64,000 nt of DNA from Solanum dulcamara (taxonomy: Eukaryota; Streptophyta; Magnoliopsida; Solanales; Solanaceae): positions 11,068,740-11,132,739 of the forward strand of contig NC_077245.1 of NCBI RefSeq assembly GCF_947179165.1, given 5' to 3'. The number at the start of each line of letters is the position of its first letter. Position 1 is the stretch's first letter. The translations under genes were made by a program, and so were the position numbers. Shown in pieces: positions 14,201-25,003 of this stretch. Under the pieces are notes generated by a model, which saw nothing but the letters and a program-made list of their open reading frames with translations, ran no database searches and was not told the DNA's origin.

Positions 14201-17200
14201 GGTGGAGTGGCCTCTGTGGCAGACAAGATGAGAGAAGCGAGACTGAGATGGTTTGGACATAGAGGAGGGGCAGGCCCCAGTTAGGAGGTGCGGGTGGTTG
14301 GATTTGGAGGTTATGCGGAGGGGTAGGAATAGATCGAAAAAGTATTGGGGAGAGATGATTAGACAAGATATGACGTTACTCTATATCACCGAGGACATGA
14401 CCTTAGATAGAAAGGAGTGGAGGTCGCAGATTAGGGTAGAAGGCTAGTAGGGATAGAATGGTGTCTTGCCTTTTGTCGGCTTAGGGTTTGTCGTAGGTCT
14501 AGGCGTGCCATTATAGTTGTGTTGTTATTGCCTTTAATTATCACATTACTTTGCTATCGTTATTGTTCTTGTCTTGTAAAATTTGCTTCGCTTTTCGTTT
14601 TTCTTGCCATTATGCTATATATATTGTTTTTCTCTCTTACTTGGGGTTGTGACTTTTGAGCCGAGGGTCTTTCGGTAAGGTCTGCGTACATCCTACCCTC
14701 CCCAGACTCCACTTGTGGAATTTCACTGGGTATGTTGTTGTTGTTGTAGTATTCTCATCTTTATTCCTTGCCAAATAAATATAGTTCCGGGGGAAGTACT
14801 AGACATAAATAGATAACCGAAAGATGAAGAGAGGTTTTGCTATCATACTGGTGATTAGTGGATGGTAATGCATCTGACAATGCAAGACCCAATATCTTTT
14901 TGAAAGTTAGAAACTGCTTAACGACTGAATATGACATGGAAACTAGAAATATCATGTGTAGTTCCAGAAATCAGTGCTTTTGATGTTTGAGTATGCCTTC
15001 AGCAGTTTGATGTGATATTTCCATAGATGGTAATGCGAGTAATCTAAGAAACTCAAATTGGTGAATTGCCACTTCACTTTTGATGTTTTGAGAAGTGGCT
15101 AACGTAATTCTTTTTCTGTGTTTGTTGAGTTTCTGCTGGTCTATCCAAACTTTCCAAAAAGCCTACTCGGTCACTGTCATTTAAGTCATCTGCTGGTTGT
15201 ATTTGGAATTTACTCTTTATCCCAATTTACAGGGTATGGTTGCACTTGGTGTTGCCACTATCGATTCAGTAACAAATGCAGTTGCAACTACGTTACCTTT
15301 CTCTCCCTCCCGGCCATCTTCAATGACTGATGAAGATATTACTAATCTTAGAAATTTGCAACGTCTATTACTGTTGATATCAGGGCTCAGAGAGAACGAG
15401 AAACCCAGCATGGTAAGAGAATCTTGCTAATAAAAACGGATGCATGTAAAACCAGCATGGTGTTACATTGCTCCTCCAATATGGAAAAATATTTTTAGAA
15501 AAGTGTTTATGTGGATTTGCATGCACGTCAATATTTACCCTGTTTTCCACTTTTGATATTAGAGAAGGACTATCCACAGTTTACTCCCATAACATGCATG
15601 TATTCTCAAAGGAAAAACATTCAGATACATGAACAACTAAGATATTGGAGCTTGGGGACACCAGAGAAAGCATCAGTTTAATGATTAGAATCCAGTATCT
15701 TATTTCCATTAACTTCTTGTCACATATTTTACATGTCTTTCAGAATGCCATAGTTTTATTGTAGTTCTTGTTTTTGATATGTAGCATTGTTTATTATTGT
15801 TTTCAATAATCTGTCCTAGTATGTTGTTTATTGATTATCGCACTATTTTGAGCAATTGATATTCTACACGACCTTAGAATAGCTTATCTTTATGTTTACC
15901 TTAGTGAACCAAGTTGTCTAACGTGTTTCAACTGAAGAGGTAAAAGTAAAGTAAGAATACAATAGTTAATGTGGAAACACCCGGCTCAAAAGGTGTAAAA
16001 ACCAAAACCTATTCCACAACAGGAATTTTCTCCCAACTTCACTAAATGAAAACGAGCCTTACCACAAAAACGATTACAACTATGTAAAATAAGGAAAAAT
16101 AAATTAAACCTTATGCTAGCACACACCTCCCAAGGTATGTGCTCCCAAATCTTCGAGTTTCCCACAACTTGAAGACTATATCTCTACTTCAGTTTATAAC
16201 TCACTGAACTATCAATACATCAAATCAGAAACCAAAGAAAAACTTCATAGAGCATAAACTCTATAAAAGGACCAGGTTCTTCAATGAGTTACTTCAAGGT
16301 TCAGCATCACCTTCGAAAAGCCAATATACCAATTGCCTTTTTGCTATGTGAGTGCTTAAGTCTTCAGAGACTCTTCCCTTCTATTTAAGCACTACCGCCA
16401 CAGAGTTTCATTTCACACAGACTCCTAGTTGAAAACAAACTTTGTTGCTCTTTAGTTCTACTTTGAGTTGGACTCCTCCTTCCAACAAACTTCTCTCTTT
16501 ATCAGTGTTGTTGTTGGACTCGAACTCCTTCAGGTTTGACTTATTTAGTTTCACCTTTAGTCACAGTTATCCATTCCTAGATTTCTGCTCTTCTGTCTGC
16601 ATTGATTTCATACGCCAGACTTGAAAGTATACTCATTCATTTCATTGTTCCTCTAGAACATGCTGAATGACATGTTTCATCTTTTATCATCATTCATCAC
16701 AACTCCATGAATCCTAACAAATTCCCCCTTTTTGATGATGACAGACAATTAGTTGATTATGGCAGCTATACCTATAGACAAATAAGCATTACAACACTAA
16801 GATGAAACAGGTTAGACAGTGGGTTATAAATTTTGCACAACTCAATCTTCCCCCTTATGGCATCATCGAAAACATGAACGGATAGATTCAAGTGCCAAAG
16901 AAGTCGTCACAATCAATTCAAGGCCTGTAAGGCAATCACCTAGACAACAAAAACAACACTTATAATCAACATAAAAGAGTATTAAAGTGAACAAGAGCAG
17001 GACAACTTGACAAAGAAAAGATCATTTCATATAACAAGATATAGTTCCATAACAAACAACCATAAACCTGACTACAACAAGTTGTATCAGAGCCAAGGTC
17101 ATGGGTTCGATTCCCAAGAGCAACATGTTGCATGAGGCAGGTATTGAGAGGGGGATTTCTCAATACCTGGGGGATTGCTGGGTAATGCCAACATCCTGCC

Positions 17201-18624
17201 TATGGCAAGGCCCACGAGGGGCTAGGGTGGCCTGGGTCGGAGTCATGATCGAACAGGGCATTTGCGTGGTGGACTTAGTTAAGAAATAAAGTTACGCCTT
17301 TGCTATCAGCTATAATTTTTGGCATAATGGTAAGAACTTGATCCTAACATCTTTGCTCCCTTTTGGTAGACTTTGCAATTTCCTTGTTACATAGTGTATT
17401 TTCTTCACCGTCTCCTTCTTCACTTGAGCCAAGGGTCTTTCGGAAACAACCTCTCTATCTCCACGAGGGTCGAGGTAGTGATAAGGTCTGCGTACATTCT
17501 ACCCTCCCCAAACTCCACGTGGGATCTTACTAGGTATGTTGGTGACGTTTCAGAATGCCATAGTTTCTTTGCAAATATTTATGTGACCCCTTAAATACCA
17601 GTTGCTTCCCTTGCTTAGTATTATGACAACACTCTTTGTGTCTTAGTTAGCTGCTGAAAATCATACTTATTCCGTGATGCATGCTAGAATATAGGTGGAA
17701 AGATTTTCCTCTCCAGCTGAGAATTTCACTTCACATATCACCAATTCTGGTCTCTAAGCTCCTAGGCTAGTTACTTATTCCGTAAATGGATAATCTCAAA
17801 GTTACTGAACTATGTTATATTTAAATCTTGTGCATGTATAATACTTGTTTAACCTATGGATACCCCATTATTGATCATTAATGCAGTGCCATATTGATGT
17901 TTATTGTTATTGCACTATTACTTGATATGTTAGTGAAATGTGGACTCCTAACTTATTCTTTCTAGAAGGTTAATGGAGTTAGCACATCCAACGAGCAGAT
18001 AATATCTTTGAATGGAGCACCTGTATCCCTTCAGCAATTTGAAGCTGTCCAAGAATTTCTACCCCTTCTTTCAGTTCTACCTGAGGTAAGGCTCGAGAGA
18101 TTTATTATCTCCATGAATACAAACAAACCAATTTTATAACTGGCCGCATCTGTATGATAGTAATGACAGAGAGTGTCTCCGTAATTCTAATCCAGTCTTT
18201 TGGCTGGTGTTTATAATGAAAAAATGTTTCATTACTTTTTGAAAGGTGGAAGTTGTCATGTGGGCTTAACTGCGTAGGTAGGCCCAGAAAATTGCGCACA
18301 AGGCACACCCCTTTTTGACCTAAAAGTCAAACATTATTTACCAATCTCATTTTCAGTTCAACTGCCTTTGACAGCAAATGGTAAATTGTGCCAAATGGCT
18401 AATAGATGGTTTTCGGAGAGCAGCATGCGACTCACTTTGTTATAACTAAAATTAAAGGCACTTATGCGAAGCCTATTATAGCTTTTATATGTTTACTAAT
18501 GGATGAATATATTTTGCAGCTTCCACAAGAAATGCGACAACAGTTACTTCGCTTGCCTGCTGATTTCGCTGGAAAACTGGCTTCCCGAGTCGCTGCAAGG
18601 ACGCTAAAGAGGGTATTCTTGTGA
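2261..18624 (+). CDS. ABC1K (UbiB/ADCK-type) atypical kinase, plastid-type, 5'-incomplete
   Basis: Nineteen exons join in one frame: 2261-2299, 3014-3184, 3292-3444, 3619-3654, 5451-5494, 6801-6891, 7646-7687, 7772-7880, 8784-8898, 8986-9035, 9143-9221, 10791-10841, 10967-11108, 11767-11811, 12034-12138, 12263-12304, 15233-15412, 17966-18085 and 18520-18624. They total 1719 nt, that is 572 aa plus TGA, all with GT-AG borders. Visible UbiB-family motifs in order: the KxGQ-type element (here KIAQ), the Ala-rich loop [10 protein letters not shown], the lysine strand VAVKVQRPG, the catalytic loop [10 protein letters not shown] and the metal-binding DFG in YLDFGMMG. The C-terminus ends ARTLKRVFL, which I remember as close to Arabidopsis ABC1K5/6 (At1g71810 type), proteins placed at plastoglobules with roles in prenyl-lipid metabolism and photoprotection. 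Family is certain; the exact paralogue is from memory. The transit peptide is outside the window. The gene is tail-to-tail with the NAC gene, and several introns carry transposons without breaking an exon. Confidence 0.93.
4280..5095 (+). mobile_element. Degenerate RTE-type LINE fragment in ABC1K intron 4
   Basis: Two overlapping frames give pieces of a non-LTR reverse transcriptase: [10 protein letters not shown], then [10 protein letters not shown], then [11 protein letters not shown] in the place of the usual F/YADD box, followed by LELW and ESK. These match the corresponding stretch of the larger LINE at 12.6-14.7 kb. A run near 5045-5090 (gaccccaacta...aggattggggtg) looks like the 3' end common to Solanaceae LINEs and SINEs. 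Frames are broken by indels and stops, so this is a dead fragment. The outer limits are approximate. Confidence 0.7.
8344..8688 (+). mobile_element. TRIM (tiny LTR element) in ABC1K intron 8
   Basis: Two related direct repeats flank a 102-bp core. The 5' repeat (8344-8468) begins TGTTAGAGTTATAATCTCAC and ends ttcttagca. The 3' repeat (8571-8688) begins gttagaattccacattg and ends ttcttaaca. Both carry 'ctccttatat', 'tctagctttg/gagctagctttt' and 'aaggt' in the same order. Directly after the 5' repeat comes tagtattagagcc, a two-mismatch version of the plant initiator-Met tRNA primer site tggtatcagagc. Directly before the 3' repeat lies a purine tract, tcggagggagaggagg. There is no coding capacity. 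This is the architecture of a terminal-repeat retrotransposon in miniature. I could not find a clean 5-bp target duplication. Confidence 0.75.
12579..14749 (+). mobile_element. 5'-truncated RTE-type LINE in ABC1K intron 16
   Basis: A frame open at 12850-13467 encodes the start of a reverse transcriptase with [41 protein letters not shown] and [13 protein letters not shown]. Further frames give [25 protein letters not shown] (catalytic box) and [13 protein letters not shown]. The 3' end reads ctaccctccccagactccac... then gtatgttgttgttgttgtag, the (TTG)n tail of plant RTE-clade LINEs. The endonuclease half is absent. Stops at 13465, near 13600 and 13678 and frame changes make it dead. The element ends with 'tattctcatctttat' after the tail, and 'tattatcgtcttttat' lies just before its start, probably a worn target duplication. 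Confidence 0.9.
13318..13433 (+). repeat. 29-bp direct repeats around a 58-bp insert within the LINE RT
   Basis: The segment starting cttcatatggtgttcattg occurs at 13318-13346 and again at 13405-13433 with one mismatch. It encodes [10 protein letters not shown] twice. The 58 bp between them (agttttgctttcgc...) do not belong to the reverse transcriptase. The reading frame runs through both copies. Confidence 0.85.
17090..17290 (+). mobile_element. SINE-like fragment with tRNA B box
   Basis: The run gccaaggtcatgggttcgat followed by tccc contains a near-perfect RNA polymerase III B box (GGTTCGATTCC). It is preceded at the right distance by an A-box-like 'gtatcagagcc'. A similar block in reverse orientation (ggaattgaacccatgacctt) is present near 63048. 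I infer a SINE family; the tail and target duplication were not resolved. Confidence 0.45.
17424..17542 (+). mobile_element. 3' tail of a SINE/LINE family
   Basis: The stretch starts ttgagccaagggtctttcgg and continues with 'aacaacctctctatctccacgagg', 'ggtctgcgtacattctaccctccccaaactccac' and 'gtatgttg'. It matches the 3' end of the LINE at about 14655-14748 and, in reverse, the piece at 19308-19416. Plant SINEs and RTE-clade LINEs share such tails, so it could be either. Confidence 0.7.
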
Positions 18625-18900
18625 AATATTTCAGCTTATCATGGAAAAAGCAAGACATTCGATATTGGTCCTCTTCAAAGAGCTTTTTGGTTTGTGGGGG
18701 TGTGCATTGATCTAATCAAACTGGCCAGTCCTGAATGAAGAGATCTTAGTTGATTTTATCTTAAAAGGCGGAGAAGCTCAGTCCCCCGAACCTATGCAGT
18801 TGCAAGAAATGCAGAAGTCTAAAGATATATATGTAGTATAAATATAGCATATATGAAGGCAAAATGTTGTAATTCTCCTATTACAATACACTGCTGATAC
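18625..18900 (+). other. Probable 3' UTR of the ABC1K gene
   Basis: Downstream of TGA at 18622-18624 the sequence stays moderately balanced for about 200 bp. It then becomes AT-rich with 'tatatatgtagtataaatatagc', as expected of plant 3' ends. No single canonical AATAAA stands out, so the polyadenylation site is a guess. Confidence 0.4.
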
Positions 18901-19307
18901 CTGTCAAAATTTGCACTGCTGATTTTTTTTTTCCTTATACCATTTGAGTCAAGTGTACAAAATTTGCTACTCCATATAATGTAAAAATACAAATAAGATA
19001 TCTTGGTTACACAATGTAAGTCTTTCTCATAGAAAATTCTTCTTTATATTCATATTTTTGCTACGTAAAGGTGTTGAACTAGCTCAAATGCGCCATTTGC
19101 CTGACTGGGAAAGGGAAGAGATTATCTTCCACTAGGAATATAGCTTTGGCCTGGCTGATTATTTTGCTTGATGATGCATACACTGAGGCCGATGGCATTG
19201 GCCGGACTTTTGTTGCTAGATATTTGATGAAAACACCATATATGAACAAAATTAGGTGTAGCACTTTAGTAGCCAGAAATGGTAATTGTCTTTTTATTTT
19301 TTATAAC

Positions 19308-19416
19308 ATACCCAATATAATTCCACGGGCAAACTCTGGAGAGGGTAAGATGTAAACAGACCTTATCCCTATCTTTGTGCGGTAGAGAGGCTATTTATGA
19401 TAAACCCTCAACTCAA
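19308..19416 (-). mobile_element. Reverse-oriented 3' tail of the same SINE/LINE family
   Basis: On the plus strand it reads catacccaatataattccac, then 'gagagggtaagatgtaaacagaccttatccctatc', 'gtagagaggctatttatgataaaccctcaactcaa'. The reverse complement aligns with the LINE/SINE tail at 14655 and 17424. It lies between the convergent ABC1K and NAC genes. Nothing else recognisable is present from 18900 to 20020. Confidence 0.7.
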
Positions 19417-20026
19417 AATAACTTTTTCTATTCCCAGGAAATAAACGGACTAAATCCACCGTCAATTGCTATTGGTAAAGGCGATCATATATTTGCTTAA
19501 CGCACAACAGGTCAATTTCATCCATCACCAGGGAAATCTACACAAAGCATACAATGAAGCATGAAACACAAATTTCTGTCTGGACACTCTTGGATTTATC
19601 GTACTACTCTTCATTCAAGAAAATTTACCACAAGAAATTGAACTTTCCAAAAAAAAAAAATTGAGTTAAACAGGTCAAAATTAAATTTTATTTGCGCAGT
19701 CATACTCATAATAATTTATAGGTCTATGAGAAATTAGAAATTAAATAAAAGAGTAATGTAGGCTGTAGGTGGCAACTTTTTGCAGTCCATGTTGGTCATA
19801 CAACTTATAGCGATAAATGATACTACATAATTATTATTCGTCTTAGGACTCATTTTCATAGTCATAAAGATGGAGAAAATCAATGCATATTCTTTGAGAC
19901 CCCCAACTCCAGCGACTCAAACATTCCAACTACAACTAAACACTTCGAGCAATGTATCATGTAGTCCATTGACACAATTGAATGTAATATGTGCCTGCTA
20001 AATGTAAATCTCTCCCTAAACAACGA

Positions 20027-20160
20027 AGGGGTTGGCGAATGGTACGCACCCTCTACCTTCAACCCTAAGTTTGTAGGTTCGAGTCATCAAGGGAGGAAAA
20101 GGGAAAAAAGTATGGAAGCTCCCAAGGATGGGTAACATATGCCTGGGGGGGGGGGGAATC
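20027..20160 (+). mobile_element. tRNA-derived SINE
   Basis: The sequence has an A-box-like ggcgaatggtacgcacc, then 'ctctaccttcaaccctaag', then a B box ggttcgagtca about 40 bp later. This spacing and wording match tRNA-derived Solanaceae SINEs. The body continues 'ggaagctcccaaggatggg' and ends in a run of 12 G (about 20145-20156), probably an expanded tract. It has no coding capacity. Confidence 0.6.
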
Positions 20161-20656
20161 TACTCAAGCAAGTTTTACAAAGTAAAAAGGCATGTGTTTA
20201 CCGCGAATATACAAGCTACGCATAATCAAAACAAGTAAACATCAATCATAAACAAAAAATCAATTTCTTCCCCAAGACAGTAGCTCGAGCATTAGACATT
20301 CTTACCAAAACAGATCAGCACCAGATAATACTTGTGCCTGTTTTACGAGGATAATATTCATGAGGTAAAAACATAAAAAACAAAGAGAAACCGGAGATAT
20401 ATGTCAATTTTTATGACACAACCCACCAATTTATATGCGTAGTTATCTTCATATCTCAATTTGATGTCTTTGTTTCAGGGGTTTCTTTGGTCTAAAGCCA
20501 GGGTTGGAGGGAATGTAAGGGGAGGAAAATTGAGATAATCATACATCAAGTATGATCTGCAATTATTTGTAAGATATGTGCTAAGCTTTTCATTGATTCT
20601 GGCAAGAAGCCAGATGATAAATAGCAAAAGAAAACTCTACATGTTTATGAGGATAT

Positions 20657-23600
20657 TTATGTCCCCACGATCTTAGCAGAAGCTCCTATTAGCACCCACA
20701 AGATTGCACAAAGTGCTCCAAGTAAAGAAATACAATATAATCCATATTTAGCTTTGCCCGAAATACTTGAAGTTGCAGAGGTATTACCTGCAGCAACATT
20801 CATGTTCCCGACATTTAATTTCATTCTACTAAAGCTAGACATACGCTCAAAGGCCCTGTTAACTACTAGAGCACTTTCAGCAGCTGAAGCAGGAGTTGTG
20901 GGTATAGAATCCACGAAAGCCCACAAATTAGAGGAGAGCCACGACTGCGTACCATCATCCTTTTTGGCTAGATTATGATTAGCGCCCATAGGATGATTTG
21001 CCATATCATTATCATATACCACACCTAAACATTGCCAAAATTTGCTAAAGTTAGAAATAAAATCTAACACCAATATTAACAGCAGAAGAGCTCTTGAAGC
21101 TTGGCTCAAACTCCCCCATTTCCACTTGGGCAAAAGAGTTCTTGCCATACTGAAGATGACATGGCTATTCAATACCATCCATCTGTTCAAGAGCTCCACT
21201 AAGTCAGATAACATAGACAATGTTGTTTATACAAATCTGAGAAGCGTGACAATATTATGGCATTAGCCAAGCAAAACTGGCAGCATTGCTATACGGAATT
21301 CTTTGAATACCTGAAGATGCTTGATGAACAACTGATTCTTCTCCTTCAATGGGGTTAAAGACATCGAATCTTTCATCATGCATCCAAAATTGATTGTTTA
21401 TCTGATTTTCATGATTCAAGCGCATCTGCTGGTTGTTCACCATGTCATTCTGGAAAGTGTTCATGTATGTAGTGGAATCAGGGTATGTAATCCCATTCAC
21501 ACAGTTGTTCAAGTTCGGTTCAGCAATTTGCCCCACCGTTGGCGTCCCCACATTATCAAGAAGCGAAGGTGCATCATGATACAGATCGAACTCTGTTAAG
21601 CCATCAAAGTCATCAAACTGCAGGGTCTCCAGGTTTCCAGCAGGTTTGTCAAAGACTTGACCATTTGATGTTTGATGATCAAAGTTTTGAGTGCTTGGTT
21701 CGGGAACAAGAAGGTCATCCATCTCCAGAAAATCTTCCAAGAAATCCTCTTCCACCATGTATGGTGGCTTTTCACAATTCACAGGAGCGGATGAGACCTC
21801 TGGTGCCTCGTGCAAATGTAACGGTGATGTGCCTGACTCTGTCAGGTCAAAGCTTGCCCTCGCAGCGACAGCACAATGATTGTATATATTAACTTCCCTC
21901 GAAGACTGATCTAGCAAGGTACTTTGAGTATCTTCCTCTTGTACAAACTGTGCCAATTCAAAATAGTTATCTACAGTAAAAGGCTCAAGAAGAACAGGCT
22001 CATCTGCAATTCGGTTCAGCAGTTCCTCAAGTGCATCATCACTAGCAGGAACTACATTAATGTGTTTTGCGGAATTCTCTTGCCGTTTCGGGCTCTCCTG
22101 CTGTACAGAGACTTTGGGATTCAGGCACTCATCATCAACCCAGTCCTCTTCTCTAAAAGGTGCACCATATTGCTCACCATTCTTGGGGCCAGGCCCACTC
22201 TTCTTGAAGACCTTGTAAAGTGCATAGTAGTCCTGTGCATTCTGGCATCTCTTCAGCTCTTCTTCATCCATGGTGTACTCATGCATAACCCAATCTGTTC
22301 GTTCACCTACTGGTGCTCTCCCTTTATAAAAGACCAGCGTCTTCTTGACTCCAACAGCACGAGAGTTGCATGTAATAATACGATCTTTTCCAGTAGCTTT
22401 CCAATACCCATGCTTTGATGCCCTGTTTGACCGTGCTCCATTGGGGTATTTTCGATCTCTGGGACTAAAGAAGAACCACTGCCTGTCCCCAGTTTTTAAC
22501 TTAGACAAATCTGCAATTCAAATCGCAAAAGAATTAGATAAATCTGCAATTCCAATTCGCAAAAGAAACAGTCAGTTAAAAATTGAAAAGATTCAAGCAT
22601 GGTCATAAGTCTATCAACCCAAATATGACTATCAATCAGCACCAATTAACATCAGACACTAGAAGAGAGTAAAATATCATTTGACACCTCAAGTCAGGAA
22701 GCAGGTCAAGAGAGCAGAAGGCCATCAAACAAAAAGAAACATGAGGGAATTTAGAATGCAATAGCTATACATGGAACATGATCATTTCCGCTGACATTGA
22801 AGAACCATAAATACGCTTAAATGCATGTTATGGTTACGCTTAAATGCATGTTAAGTACTGATAATGATAATTCCTCTCTGATCTTCCATAAATAAACTAC
22901 CAAGAGCTTAAGAATGTCTTAGATCTCCATTCTTATTTCTCCACGCAAACATCAATCACAATATACACAGAAACAAGTATGACTCAAAATAGAACCTAGA
23001 TACCTCACCCACCCCCCAAAAAAAAACTCAGGTACAGTAACAGAAAAGCCTTGGAAACTCAGAACTATGCCAAAAGCACATTTTGTGACGAAGCTAGTTC
23101 CCCCAAACAAATATTTAACAAATAAACAAACACAAAAATCACAATAACCTAACAAAAAACTAGGAAATTCAACTATACAACAAGCTTACTTCCACTTCAT
23201 AGAACGATGACACTAATATTCCTTCTAAATATATACGAATACATAAGAAAGCGCATATGATCCATTGACCAGTACAACCCTTATCCATAGAGAGAATTCA
23301 ATAAAGCAAAATGGCAACTTTCAATCCAAACAACAAAGTCAACACACAAATACTCCAGAAAAAAACCAATCCAGCAACCCGATAAATCACAATCCTCAAA
23401 AGCAAAAGCAAAAAATCAAATCAGTACAAAAAAAACACTTCACAGACCAAACCCCTACAAAACCCCAGCTACCCAGATGATCAAATCAAGTCAAAGACCC
23501 AAAAAACACATCAAAATCTCTTCTTCTTTTTAAAATCAAAAACTCAATAACAAAATCCAAGAATTCATACCAGGCAAATCCTCTGGCTCCCACTTGTACA

Positions 23601-23805
23601 CATCAGTCTCAGCGATTGCATCAAGCAAAATCCGGCGCCGACAGATCTTCCTCTTCAAGTAGTACAGAACAAGCTCCTCATCTGTGGGGTGGAACCTAAA
23701 CCCAGGTGGGAAAACACTATTTTCTCCAAAACACTCCGAAACCTTAATCTCTTTACAAGGCGATGATGATGATGATGGTGCTGATGAATCCATCAAAAGC
23801 TTCAT
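20657..23805 (-). CDS. Membrane-anchored NAC transcription factor, ANAC017-like
   Basis: Three exons, read on the minus strand: 23805-23571, 22510-21311 and 21024-20657. They total 1803 nt, that is 600 aa plus stop, with GT-AG introns of 1060 and 286 bp. The NAC domain begins near residue 32 with [15 protein letters not shown], includes [11 protein letters not shown], and has the DNA-binding core [10 protein letters not shown] near residues 113-122 and [11 protein letters not shown] long acidic, Asn/Gln-rich middle is likely the activation region. The C-terminus has [19 protein letters not shown] and one hydrophobic helix ([20 protein letters not shown], about residues 572-591). The layout and these blocks match Arabidopsis ANAC017, an ER-bound factor released by proteolysis to drive mitochondrial and oxidative stress genes such as AOX1a. 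That role is known for the family and inferred here. Start chosen at the ATG at 23805; in-frame ATGs at 23850 and 23793 are alternatives. Confidence 0.93.
22506..22575 (-). repeat. 33-bp tandem duplication spanning the NAC exon-2 splice acceptor
   Basis: The plus-strand block aaatctgcaatt...tcgcaaaagaa occurs at 22507 and again at 22540, a 33-bp offset, with a few mismatches. On the gene strand this puts two almost equal acceptors (ttgcag followed by ATTTATC or ATTTGTC) 33 nt apart. The downstream one is needed for the normal NAC frame. Confidence 0.85.
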
Positions 23806-23850
23806 TTTTTTTTCAAATCCACAAAATAATCTGAACACCCACTTCAACAA

Positions 23851-24750
23851 TCAACAAAAATCTCCCCTTAATCTATGAATCTGAAGCTGTAATTATAGAG
23901 AAAAAAAGTGTAAATTCGAAACCCTAGCAGACAAAATTGATAAGGGAACTCTTAAGATTTTGGGAGAATGACCCTAAGAGTCGTTTGGTCAAATAAGAAA
24001 TTGCCAAGAGAAAAGAGGAAGAAATACCCCGCGGTTTTGTGGGGTTGAGGTGAAGGATCAGAATCTGGTGTGACTAAGCTCAGTGACTTTTGAGTGGGGC
24101 TTCTTGAATTGAATTGGTATGAAAAGGTTCAAATATGTTATTGAACCTTTTGAAAAGGTTCAAATAGTTAGGGGTAAAATGTACCTTGTTTGTTATAATA
24201 TTATTCAAATATATTTTTATTTATTAATGTATAAGCTTTTCAATATGTGGGCATTTTTCACAAGAAAAAAGAGTTAAATTTATCTTTGAATGGTGTGAAA
24301 TGATTTATATTTATCTATGAATTTTAAAGGAGGAGGTCATTATTTTTGAAGCAACAATATCGTCTTTTTTAACATATAGAATCTTCAACGGGAATGTTTT
24401 TATCTCCAAAGCTCAAAGGAGAGAGAGATCGTATGAATTAATGATTTTTATGTAATATGTTTGTGTGTTCTTTATGGGAGTGTCATCAGGGTGAAGTAGT
24501 TATCGTGTGACCTGATTTTTCAAATGGTATTTTCGAGAATGGAGAGAATTAATTGTTATGACAATGATAGATTTAACATGATAATGCATGGTGATTGTGA
24601 AAAATGAAATTTGTATAATTTCGCAAAATTTAGAAACAAATTTAGACTATTTCATATCGTTCAGAAACAAATTTAATTTTTTTATTGTAAAAAAACTCAC
24701 GTGTTGAAAAGCTTCTACTGTGTAAATAAATGTATAGTTAGGCCAATATT
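23851..24750. other. 5' flank / presumed promoter of the NAC gene
   Basis: This is non-coding sequence upstream of the NAC start. The first 200 bp is pyrimidine-rich on the gene strand. Beyond about 24100 it is AT-rich with an imperfect repeat of 'aaaaggttcaaata' (24121-24180). I see no TATA box or cis-element convincing enough to name. Confidence 0.35.
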
Positions 24751-24815
24751 TCTACTAGTATATAGAAGGGAGCTGGCTGTTGTCTTGCCAGCTTATTGAC
24801 TTAGCCTCTTCTTTG

Positions 24816-25003
24816 TACTCCCTCTTTTCATTTTTAGTTCCTTACTCTTATTATTAATTAGTTGTCATTTTTCTATTATGTTTTTCAAGAAATTATATTT
24901 AATAAATTCAAAGGGTAATATAATAAAATTACTTTTCTATTTATAATTTCTTAAGAATTGTGCAAAGTTAAAAGTGGACAAGTAAAGATGGACGGAGGGA
25001 GTA
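24816..25003. mobile_element. Stowaway-like MITE
   Basis: The left end tactccctcttttcattttt and the right end aagatggacggagggagta form terminal inverted repeats of the CTCCCTCCGT class with TA at both edges. It is 188 bp long and AT-rich with no ORF. This is typical of Stowaway (Tc1/mariner-derived) elements. Confidence 0.75.

Larger units (their letters stand above)
15413..17965. other. ABC1K intron 17, 2.55 kb, repeat-rich
   Basis: This long intron has donor gtaaga and acceptor ttctag. From about 15950 to 16740 the composition changes (caaaaccta, 'acacctcccaaggtatgtgctcccaaat', 'attccccctttttgatgatgacagac'). That block looks like an inserted repeat of Copia-LTR or related type, but I could not find its borders and do not assign it. 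Two tRNA-related pieces at about 17090 and 17424 are listed separately. Confidence 0.4.

Noticed and set aside
17101..17289. tRNA gene candidate at the ggttcgattcc box
   Set aside because: Only the B box is good; no cloverleaf arms or acceptor stem could be formed. A SINE piece is likelier.
21539..22418. Plus-strand ORFs of 60-164 codons opposite the NAC exon
   Set aside because: They are antisense shadows of a well-supported NAC coding exon with no family similarity.
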